DNA of 64,000 nt, from the NCBI GenBank assembly GCA_020632495.1, contig JACKFL010000005.1:682001-746000 (forward strand), in the 5' to 3' direction. The translations under genes and the position numbers were made by a program. The notes under the pieces are model-generated. The model worked only from the letters and a program-made list of their open reading frames with translations, ran no database searches and was not told the DNA's origin. This document shows, piece by piece, positions 44,654 through 50,780 of this stretch (position 1 is its first letter; the number at the start of each line of letters is the position of its first letter). This DNA comes from Candidatus Omnitrophota bacterium (GTDB lineage Bacteria > Omnitrophota > Gorgyraeia > Zapsychrales > Zapsychraceae).

Positions 44654-44947
44654 ATGAAGAAAGCACTATATTTAGCTATTACAGTAATTGCCATATGTGG
44701 CATTGCTTCAAACAGTTATGCAGCCAAATTTCACAAGAACTTGGGCGTTGTTTATCAGGATATCGAAGGTACTGTTGAGAAGCTTATCCCGGGTCAGGGA
44801 GCGCTAATTATAAAGGACAAGGATGATGGCGAAAAAACACATATCCATATCGATAAGTCAACATTGTCTGCGCTTGAACTGGGGGATACCATCAAAGTAA
44901 GAATGCAAGGCAGTAACTGCATAGTTCAAAGAGTAATAGTGAAATAA
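44654..44947 (+). CDS. Secreted small beta-barrel protein, tandem copy 2
   Basis: This is the tandem twin of 44282-44575, also 97 residues, with a signal peptide (LAITVIAICGIASNSYAA) and the phrases IEGTVEKLIPGQGALIIKDK, THIHIDKSTLSALELGDTIK and QGSNCIVQRV. GGGGGAGGTG lies before the start. Two copies kept in a row with intact signals suggest dosage or slightly different ligands. A 16-pair hairpin follows at 44955-44992. Confidence 0.7.
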   Translation: MKKALYLAITVIAICGIASNSYAAKFHKNLGVVYQDIEGTVEKLIPGQGALIIKDKDDGEKTHIHIDKSTLSALELGDTIKVRMQGSNCIVQRVIVK

Positions 44948-44954
44948 ATGTATT

Positions 44955-44992
44955 CGATAGTGGTGGGCTTAATTATAAGCCCACCACTATCG
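44955..44992. terminator. Perfect 16-pair hairpin after the tandem pair
   Basis: CGATAGTGGTGGGCTT at 44955-44970 pairs fully with 44977-44992 around the loop AATTAT. No T-tract follows, so it may be a weak terminator, an mRNA 3' end stabiliser or a protein site. Confidence 0.5.
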
Positions 44993-45021
44993 GGCTTGTA
45001 CTATATGAGGAGATATGTGGA

Positions 45022-45195
45022 ATGGAAAATTGTCCTGTCTGCAACAACGAAGCGGCAAAGATCAACTTCAATTGTGTTATTGATGGAAATGTGTATTATT
45101 TCTGCTGTAGTAAGTGCCGAAGTAATTTCATAGCCGAACCAAGGAAGTATGATAGTTGCTGCAGGGAGAAGGAAAGCAGGGATAGCCGAATGTAG
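45022..45195 (+). CDS. 57-residue cytoplasmic TRASH/YHS-type protein
   Basis: This small gene has no signal peptide. It reads MENCPVCNNEAAKINF, then VIDGNVYYFCCSKCRSNF, EPRKYDSCCREKE. The CPVC and CCSKC groups and the final CC are candidate metal ligands in a single treble-clef-like domain. AGGAGA lies 13 bases before the ATG, with GTGGA closer. It starts the cytoplasmic metal-domain set (45022, 45219, 45419) that leads into the PilT fusion. Confidence 0.6.
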   Translation: MENCPVCNNEAAKINFNCVIDGNVYYFCCSKCRSNFIAEPRKYDSCCREKESRDSRM

Positions 45196-45218
45196 TAGAG
45201 AAAGGAAAGGAGTAAATC

Positions 45219-45407
45219 ATGTGTCCGAAGAGAAGTAAGACTCAAACTAAGAAAAGTGAGCAACAGCAGAGTGGCGAAGAGTTGCATGAACAAATCAAGG
45301 CAAAAGCTTATGAACTCTTTGAAAAGAGGGGATGCTGTCATGGCGGTCATTGTGAAGACTGGTATGAAGCAGAAAGAATTGTGAAAGAGAATGGTAAAAA
45401 AACCTGA
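45219..45407 (+). CDS. DUF2934-like protein with a Cys/His insertion
   Basis: The 62-residue product has a Lys/Gln-rich start, then LHEQIKAKAYELFEKRGCCH and GGHCEDWYEAERIVKEN. DUF2934 proteins have the form I..rAYeLye.RG...G...DW..AE. Here the turn carries CCHGGHC, which could bind metal. A strong ribosome site (AAAGGAG at 45206-45212) precedes it, and the PilT fusion starts 11 bases after its stop. Co-transcription with that gene is likely. Confidence 0.65.
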   Translation: MCPKRSKTQTKKSEQQQSGEELHEQIKAKAYELFEKRGCCHGGHCEDWYEAERIVKENGKKT

Positions 45408-45418
45408 GAGGCGCGGAA

Positions 45419-46810
45419 ATGGTAAGAGATCCGGTATGTCACATGGATGTGGAAAAGTCCGCAGCGGAGCTAAAGGGACTATTTTCTGAATTCAAGGGAG
45501 ACACATTTTACTTTTGTTCAAATTCCTGCCTGCAGTGTTTTCAGATGAATCCCAGGCGCTTCGCTGCGAACAATATTAAGGAAACCCTTATTGCAAAGTG
45601 TGAGCTGTGTTCAAAGACAATATCGGAAACCGAAGCGTATTCACAAGTTGACATTAACGGGCAAAAGTATAAGTTTTGCTGTCCAACATGCGCATCGGTA
45701 TTCGCTGGCGAGAAAACTGCAGAGATAAAGGATAAAGAGTACAAAAATCAAGACCCAAAGCCAGTAAAAAACACGGATATTTATCAATGGCTTCAGGAGA
45801 CAGTAAAACAACATGCGTCTGATTTATTCTTATCTGTTGGGGAAGTCCCGGTATTAAAGGTTTACGACGTATTTAAGAAAATAACCAAACATCCATTAAA
45901 AAGGGAAACAATCGATGAATTCATTCAGGCAATAATTCCTGAGCGAAAATGCAAGCTATTCGAGGAAGGACACGACGTTGATATAGGATTGGATGTTCAG
46001 GGATTAGCGCGGTTTCGTATAAATATATTTCGGCAGCAAAATGGAAATTCTATCGCAATTCGGCCATTGCCATACGAAATACTGGAAATAGAGGATTTAA
46101 TGCTGCCGGATGTATACCGGGACCTTCAGCTTGTCAAACGCGGTATGATTTTAATAACCGGTCCCACTGGCAGCGGTAAAACTACCACTTTAGCATCTTT
46201 CATAAATGCTATTAACCAGAGGTATGAGAAGCATATTATTACTATTGAAGATCCTATTGAATACGTGATACCTAGTCAGAAATCACTGATACATCAGAGA
46301 GAAGTGGGATGGCATACTCAGTCATTCGGTGATGGGCTTAGAAGCGCATTGCGTGAGAATCCGGATATCATTGTGGTGGGAGAACTAAGAGACCTTGAAA
46401 GTATATCTTTGGCTATCAGAGCAGCCGAAACGGGCCATTTGGTACTTGGGACGCTGCATAGCGGTACGGCCATTCAAACCTTATCACGGATACTGGATGT
46501 GTTTGACTCCGAACGGCAGTCATTAATCCGGACTCAGTTGGCACAATCTTTGCAAGCAATTTGTTCACAAAGACTTATTAAACGGATAGACCGGGAAGGA
46601 ATGATTGTAGCCACTGAAATTATGATTGCTACATTAGCGCTTCGAAACATCATTCGGCAGGATCGGGTACAGGAAATACGGGGATACATTGAGACCGGTC
46701 AACGGGAGAAAATGCATACGTTAAAACAAAGCATTCAAGGCTTGATTGATAAAAGTTTTGTTTTAGAAGAATCATTAGATGAAGTTAAGGAAGACATTTT
46801 AATAAACTGA
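45419..46810 (+). CDS. YHS-TRASH metal-binding domains fused to a PilT-type retraction ATPase
   Basis: Residues 1-50 are a YHS domain (RDPVCHMDV; Cys7, Cys33, Cys37). Residues 60-97 are a TRASH-like domain (Cys61, Cys64, Cys87, Cys88, Cys91). After a short Lys-rich linker, residues about 120-463 are a type IV pilus retraction ATPase: Walker A GPTGSGKTTT at 248-257, the Asp box ITIEDPIEY near 274-282, Walker B with DIIVVGELRD at 316-325, the His box GHLVLGTLHSGT at 339-350, and the PilT hallmark ALRNIIRQ at 407-414 (PilT: AIRNLIRE). The ATPase looks complete, including the N-terminal PAS-like part (ASDLFLSVGEVPVLKV). No other pilus gene is in the window. Metal binding may control a motor hexamer; this is inference. 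Confidence 0.92.
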   Translation: MVRDPVCHMDVEKSAAELKGLFSEFKGDTFYFCSNSCLQCFQMNPRRFAANNIKETLIAKCELCSKTISETEAYSQVDINGQKYKFCCPTCASVFAGEKTAEIKDKEYKNQDPKPVKNTDIYQWLQETVKQHASDLFLSVGEVPVLKVYDVFKKITKHPLKRETIDEFIQAIIPERKCKLFEEGHDVDIGLDVQGLARFRINIFRQQNGNSIAIRPLPYEILEIEDLMLPDVYRDLQLVKRGMILITGPTGSGKTTTLASFINAINQRYEKHIITIEDPIEYVIPSQKSLIHQREVGWHTQSFGDGLRSALRENPDIIVVGELRDLESISLAIRAAETGHLVLGTLHSGTAIQTLSRILDVFDSERQSLIRTQLAQSLQAICSQRLIKRIDREGMIVATEIMIATLALRNIIRQDRVQEIRGYIETGQREKMHTLKQSIQGLIDKSFVLEESLDEVKEDILIN

Positions 46811-46822
46811 AGGGGGAGAGAA

Positions 46823-47467
46823 ATGCATGGGGAAAGCATGGGCAGCTTCGCATATGGTATGTGGACGGTGGTCATATTCAACATAGGTTTATTCTTATTT
46901 TTCGCCATAAGTTTTATAGAGCCTAAAAAGAAATTTGAATGGGGTTCTATGGGAGCGTTTATCGGCTTTATTGTGGCTTTATTCACTGAGATGTATGGTT
47001 TTCCTTTAACGATATATCTGCTCAGTGGTTGGATGGGACAATCGTATCCCGTTCTGAATCCATTTTCTCATCCCCACGGGCACTTGTGGCTTGTCTTTTT
47101 AGGGTTAGGGGATTCGCATCTGGCTATGTCAATTCTTCATATTGTCAGTAATTTGATAATTTTTGGCGGATTGCTTTTGCTTCATCAGGGATGGAAGCTG
47201 ATTCATGAGGCAAATGGACAGGATTTGGTCACGGAGGGAATTTATTCAAAGATCAGACATCCGCAATATTCAGGACTATTTCTTATAACAATTGGATTTC
47301 TTATCCAATGGCCGTCTGTATCGACTATTGTAATGTGGCCTATCTTGATGTTTGCGTACTATAAGTTAGCTATGCGTGAAGAGAGAGATGTAGAAAGAAA
47401 ATTTGGAGAGAGTTATCAGAAGTATAAGGAAAGTGTTCCAGCATTCATACCAAAATTTAGCAATTAA
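46823..47467 (+). CDS. Isoprenylcysteine carboxyl methyltransferase-like membrane protein
   Basis: The 214-residue protein has about five membrane helices. The C-terminal signature is GIYSKIRHPQYSGLFLITIG followed by REERDVERKFGESYQKY and VPAFIP, typical of the ICMT/PEMT-like integral membrane methyltransferase group. The RHPQY part binds S-adenosylmethionine in this group. A His-rich loop (FSHPHGHLW) is notable. It begins 12 bases after the PilT fusion stop with GGGGGAG. Relatives occur in metal islands; the methyl acceptor is unknown. Confidence 0.75.
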   Translation: MHGESMGSFAYGMWTVVIFNIGLFLFFAISFIEPKKKFEWGSMGAFIGFIVALFTEMYGFPLTIYLLSGWMGQSYPVLNPFSHPHGHLWLVFLGLGDSHLAMSILHIVSNLIIFGGLLLLHQGWKLIHEANGQDLVTEGIYSKIRHPQYSGLFLITIGFLIQWPSVSTIVMWPILMFAYYKLAMREERDVERKFGESYQKYKESVPAFIPKFSN

Positions 47468-47494
47468 CAAAATAATGTCAGAAGGGAGTCAATC

Positions 47495-47998
47495 ATGAGT
47501 GCATTAGTAGCAATTCTTTTTGAAGGTAATAAGCATGGAGCGGCGGATGCCTTAAATAAGTTGCATAAATTAGAGAAGGAGTATCTCATTGATCTGGAAG
47601 ATGCAGTCATAGTGCAGCGTAGGGAAGATGGAAAGATAAAATTAAAACAGATGGTGAATTTAACTGGATCCGGCGCCTGGGAAGGCGCATTCTGGGGAAG
47701 TTTAATCGGTCTTATATTTACCGGGCCTCTGGGAATGCTTATTGTTGGTGGTATGGGAGCTGGATTTGGCGCTCTTGCCGGATCCGTCAGTGATTATGGA
47801 ATAGATGATGAATTTATTAAGGGGCTGAGTGACGGTGTTAAACCGTGCTGTTCGGGCCTGTTTTTACTCATTCGTAATATGACAGAAGATAAAGTGTTTG
47901 AAGAGCTTAAGGGTCTGGGGGGCATAGTATTAAAGACATCGTTATCTAAGGAAGCCGAAAAAAGGCTCACCGAATCCTTACAAAGGAGTCATCTATGA
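47495..47998 (+). CDS. DUF1269-family membrane protein
   Basis: The 167-residue product reads LDLEDAV-like IDLEDAVIVQRREDGKIKLK, then GSGAWEGAFWGSLIGLIFTG and a Gly-rich hydrophobic hairpin (LIVGGMGAGFGALAG), as in DUF1269 proteins. The C-terminal half has LFLLIRNMTEDKVFEELKGL. It probably sits at or in the membrane. The final ATG overlap (4 bases) couples it to the next small gene. The function of the family is not established. Confidence 0.8.
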   Translation: MSALVAILFEGNKHGAADALNKLHKLEKEYLIDLEDAVIVQRREDGKIKLKQMVNLTGSGAWEGAFWGSLIGLIFTGPLGMLIVGGMGAGFGALAGSVSDYGIDDEFIKGLSDGVKPCCSGLFLLIRNMTEDKVFEELKGLGGIVLKTSLSKEAEKRLTESLQRSHL

Positions 47999-48219
47999 AA
48001 AATCATGCTGTAATGCATATGCTTGGATGTCTGATTCCGCTTTTATTGGTCATGATATTGCCTTCCTTTGGTGTAAGTAGTAATGTGACTTATTTTATTT
48101 TCATAGTGCTGATGTTTGGGTGTCATATATTGATGTTAACCGGCATGGGGCATAATCATGGCTCCGAATCCGGTCATGGAACATCGGATAAAGGAGGTGA
48201 TAAACATGGGTGCCATTAA
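47995..48219 (+). CDS. Small membrane protein with a His-rich tail ending GCH, copy 1
   Basis: The 74-residue product has two hydrophobic stretches (MLGCLIPLLLVMILPSFG and VTYFIFIVLMFGCHILMLTG). The tail is rich in His, Gly and Asp and ends KHGCH. The protein at 48483 has the same size and layout and also ends GCH. It overlaps the genes on both sides. The two proteins resemble DUF2933-type small membrane proteins found in metal islands; a Cys-His metal site at the C-terminus is inferred. Confidence 0.65.
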   Translation: MKNHAVMHMLGCLIPLLLVMILPSFGVSSNVTYFIFIVLMFGCHILMLTGMGHNHGSESGHGTSDKGGDKHGCH

Positions 48220-48481
48220 CGTTAGAAGGTTTGGATTAGCATGGGGAGTTACATTTGGAATTCTGTATATTGGATGTGCTGTTGTTATGTCGATAGCCGG
48301 TCGCGAGGGAACAATATTTTTATTTAACAGTATGATGCACGGCATAGACGTTACCAATGTTATAAGAATGCATGTGCCCTTAGGTGAAATGGTTATGGGA
48401 ATAATTCAAATATTTATCCTAGGTTGGCTTATCGGTGCGACCATCGCGAGCATCTATAATCTAGGTGTAAGGAGTAAATAA
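48206..48481 (+). CDS. DUF5676-like small membrane protein
   Basis: ATG 48206 is chosen over upstream starts because AAGGAGG lies at 48191-48197. The 91-residue product reads MGAINVRRFGLAWGVTFGIL then YIGCAVVMSIAG, HGIDVTNVIRM and GWLIGATIASIYN. This is the two-to-three-helix layout of DUF5676. It overlaps the previous gene's end by 14 bases and is followed by the second small GCH protein. The function is unknown; such proteins are common in copper and mercury islands. Confidence 0.7.
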   Translation: MGAINVRRFGLAWGVTFGILYIGCAVVMSIAGREGTIFLFNSMMHGIDVTNVIRMHVPLGEMVMGIIQIFILGWLIGATIASIYNLGVRSK

Positions 48482-48482
48482 G

Positions 48483-48692
48483 ATGTCAACGATAAAAGAC
48501 TATCGATGGCGGATAATTGTAGGTTGTTCGCTTCCACTGGTTTCTATTATTCTGTTTCCGACCCTGGGTATGCGTAAATCCGTAGCTTTCTTCATATGGA
48601 TGGTGATCATGTTTATTTGTTACCTAGTTATCACTGGGCTGCCCGAAGACAACAGTAGTTACTTCAAAGATAAAAAATATGGTTGTCATTAA
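48483..48692 (+). CDS. Small membrane protein ending GCH, copy 2
   Basis: The 69-residue product has two hydrophobic stretches (IIVGCSLPLVSIILFPTLGM and VAFFIWMVIMFICYLVITGL) and ends DKKYGCH. It shares layout, length, and the GC.(I/L)PL and final GCH motifs with the protein at 47995. AAGGAG precedes its start, overlapping the DUF5676-like gene's end. It is probably an old duplicate. The Cys residues in the helices and the GCH end may bind metal. Confidence 0.65.
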   Translation: MSTIKDYRWRIIVGCSLPLVSIILFPTLGMRKSVAFFIWMVIMFICYLVITGLPEDNSSYFKDKKYGCH

Positions 48693-48704
48693 GGAGTAAT
48701 ATTC

Positions 48705-48977
48705 ATGAAAAAATTAATATTGATATTGTCTATTTTATTCATCGCCGGATGCAGTTATGCCGGACGTGAACCCTGGCATAATTATTTGCATGTTCCAAGA
48801 GCATGGCTAATGGACCCGCATTTTTCTGAGTATAAACAGGCGAGAGAACAGTTGGAATTGGAACATATTAAAGGGAAGTGTAGTTATGTCGAATATAAGG
48901 AAAAGATGCAGCAATTGAATATGAAGTACCAGGAAGAAGTCAACAAAAGAGAAGAGACTTTATCATTCTTTGAATAA
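48705..48977 (+). CDS. Small lipoprotein, paralogue of 50115
   Basis: The 90-residue product has a lipobox (LFIAGCSYAG) after a short hydrophobic core. The mature part is REPWHNYLHVPRAWLMDPHF then SEYKQAREQLELEHI and a charged helix. The protein at 50115 has the same pattern (SWHSSYYVPDRWLRDPKF, SDYKQKREEIEIGYL). Anchoring in the outer membrane is likely. A kept WH...VP..WL.DP motif shows this is a true family, unknown to me. Confidence 0.7.
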   Translation: MKKLILILSILFIAGCSYAGREPWHNYLHVPRAWLMDPHFSEYKQAREQLELEHIKGKCSYVEYKEKMQQLNMKYQEEVNKREETLSFFE

Positions 48978-49005
48978 CATGGAGTTAATAAACAAGGAGT
49001 GTGAT

Positions 49006-49335
49006 ATGAGAATTAATAAAAACAGGTTTATGAAAGTCATTCTCCTTTTGTTCATGTCGATATTTCTAATAGGCTGCCAAACATTAAAGGCTACATATAA
49101 GAATAAGAAGGTATGTCCGAAATGTCACACGACGACTTCTATATCATTTTATGAAGATGAAGATCATGACATTGCCCCATCATTTAAGGATATAAAAGTG
49201 AAATGTCCCACTTGTGGAAAAACATCTACGGTAAACGAGGTCTTGCGCAGTGAAAATCAGATACATGTTTGTTCTAGTTGCAGTGTTATGGTTCAAGAGT
49301 GCCCGGTATGTAAATTAAGGGTAGATACAGATTAA
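49006..49335 (+). CDS. Lipoprotein with four CxxC pairs
   Basis: ATG 49006 is preferred (AAGGAG at 48994-48999), giving 109 residues. A lipobox (SIFLIGCQTL) is followed by two zinc-ribbon-like units: CPKCHTTT ... CPTCGKT, then CSSCSVMVQECPVCKL. Eight Cys in four CxxC pairs on the cell surface or in the periplasm are unusual, since such Cys would be open to oxidation. It fits a Cu(I) or zinc trap. It lies between the lipoprotein at 48705 and the potassium channel. Confidence 0.7.
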   Translation: MRINKNRFMKVILLLFMSIFLIGCQTLKATYKNKKVCPKCHTTTSISFYEDEDHDIAPSFKDIKVKCPTCGKTSTVNEVLRSENQIHVCSSCSVMVQECPVCKLRVDTD

Positions 49336-49372
49336 TAGGGTGATTGTAAATACGGAATAGGAATTAGCCTAT

Positions 49373-50098
49373 ATGGATGTTGAAACCAAGCATATATTAT
49401 TTCGGCTGAAATTTGGTGTCGCGGTTTTGGTATGTGTTTTATTGGGCGGAACTATTGGGTTTTGGTACATTGAGGACAATGTTAAGACATTTCTTGATTC
49501 ATTCTTTTTCACCTTGGTGACTGTTACTACGATCGGATATGGGAATATTACGCCGGAAACCACGGCTGGAAAGGTGCTAGATATATTTGTCATTATTTCT
49601 GGCGTAGGTGCGGTCGTGACAACTATACCTACATTCTTTGAATTGATTATTAGGAATCGAATAAAAGAGGTGTTGAAATTGCCTACAGAACTGACAGATA
49701 AAAGTGATCATTATATTGTTTGTGGCTACGGAAAAGTGGGAAAAGCTCTAGTTAACAGTTTAACGGAGGAAAAAAAGAGCTTTGTTGTTATAGAAATTGA
49801 CGAAGATAAAGTCAAAGATATGGTGGGAAATAACATTCCTGTAATAGAAGGTGACGCAGGTAAAGATAATGTGCTTGAGAGAGCTGGAGTTAAAAGAGCA
49901 AAATATTTATTGGCTTCATTAGACGATGCAACAAATGTATTTATTGTTTTGACAGCAAAAATGTTAAATACCAAGATCAAAATTACCTGCAAAATCGAAG
50001 AATCAGCGAATGAAAGTAAACTCAAGAAGGCCGGGGCTGATGAAGTGGTTTGTTGTCATCATATGGGTGCTCAGATGATGATGAATGTGACAGGATAA
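49373..50098 (+). CDS. Two-helix K+ channel with a TrkA-N (RCK) domain
   Basis: The 241-residue protein has a membrane helix (FGVAVLVCVLLGGTIGFWYI), the pore loop with selectivity filter TTIGYGN, and a second helix (VLDIFVIISGVGAVVTTIP). The cytoplasmic RCK domain follows, with YIVCGYGKVGKALVNSL, a Rossmann dinucleotide motif, then VVIEIDEDKV and EGDAGKDNVLERAG. The C-terminal RCK-C domain is absent, so the channel is a short form. Potassium flow may help balance charge during metal stress; that link is inferred from position only. Confidence 0.9.
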   Translation: MDVETKHILFRLKFGVAVLVCVLLGGTIGFWYIEDNVKTFLDSFFFTLVTVTTIGYGNITPETTAGKVLDIFVIISGVGAVVTTIPTFFELIIRNRIKEVLKLPTELTDKSDHYIVCGYGKVGKALVNSLTEEKKSFVVIEIDEDKVKDMVGNNIPVIEGDAGKDNVLERAGVKRAKYLLASLDDATNVFIVLTAKMLNTKIKITCKIEESANESKLKKAGADEVVCCHHMGAQMMMNVTG

Positions 50099-50114
50099 TA
50101 AAGAGAAAAGTGTT

Positions 50115-50399
50115 ATGAAAAATACGATTATTCTGGTTTCTATTTTACTCCTTGTGGGATGTAGTTATTCACAACCGGACTCATGGCACAGTAGTTACTA
50201 TGTGCCGGACAGGTGGTTGAGGGATCCAAAATTCAGTGATTATAAGCAAAAAAGAGAAGAAATCGAAATAGGATACTTGGAGAGGAAATTCAGGTATGAG
50301 GAATATATGGATAAGATGCAAGAATTAAACAAGTTGTATGAGGAGGGTGTGAGAAATAGGGAAGACGATCATTATTATAGTGAAAGATGGATATATTAA
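50115..50399 (+). CDS. Small lipoprotein, paralogue of 48705
   Basis: The 94-residue product has a lipobox (LLLVGCSYSQ), then SWHSSYYVPDRWLRDPKF and a charged helix (EIEIGYLERKFRYEEYMDKM). It is clearly related to the lipoprotein at 48705, from which the Cys-rich lipoprotein and the K+ channel separate it. The end is Tyr/Trp-rich (YYSERWIY). It starts 16 bases after the channel gene. Function is unknown. Confidence 0.7.
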   Translation: MKNTIILVSILLLVGCSYSQPDSWHSSYYVPDRWLRDPKFSDYKQKREEIEIGYLERKFRYEEYMDKMQELNKLYEEGVRNREDDHYYSERWIY

Positions 50400-50420
50400 A
50401 ATGGTGAGGGGGGAGAAAAA

Positions 50421-50759
50421 ATGAAATTAATCAAAGCCTATGTCCGAACCTATAAGGCGAGCAAAGTGGTTGATGTGCTGGAGAGACTAAGAATACATCG
50501 TTTGATGGCGGTTCATGTAGAGGAAATCGGTCATGGTGTATTTAAGGAATATGAACACTTAGATAGCGCTTTAGCTCAGAATTACGTGGAAATGATTAAA
50601 ATCGAGTTAATATGTGAAGATAATGAAGTTGAAAATATTAAGAACGAAATTATTTCAAATGCTAGGACGGATTATAAGGGAGATGGAATAGTTGTTGTTT
50701 CACCTATAGAGGAAGCAACGAGTATTCGCACGGGTGAGTCTATTATGAAGGATGAATAA
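50421..50759 (+). CDS. PII-like signalling protein 2
   Basis: The 112-residue product has MKLIKAYVRTYKASKVVDVL, a T-loop-like region with HGVFKEYEHLDSALAQNYV, then KIELICEDNEVENI, the B-loop TDYKGDGIVVV and the end SIRTGE. The general PII pattern and the RTGE end are shared with the protein at 23457. The T-loop differs strongly, so the partners or ligands may differ. A strong ribosome site (GGGGGGAG) precedes it. It lies 21 bases before the multicopper oxidase fusion. Confidence 0.78.
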   Translation: MKLIKAYVRTYKASKVVDVLERLRIHRLMAVHVEEIGHGVFKEYEHLDSALAQNYVEMIKIELICEDNEVENIKNEIISNARTDYKGDGIVVVSPIEEATSIRTGESIMKDE

Positions 50760-50780
50760 TTTAATGTATGGAGGGATCCA

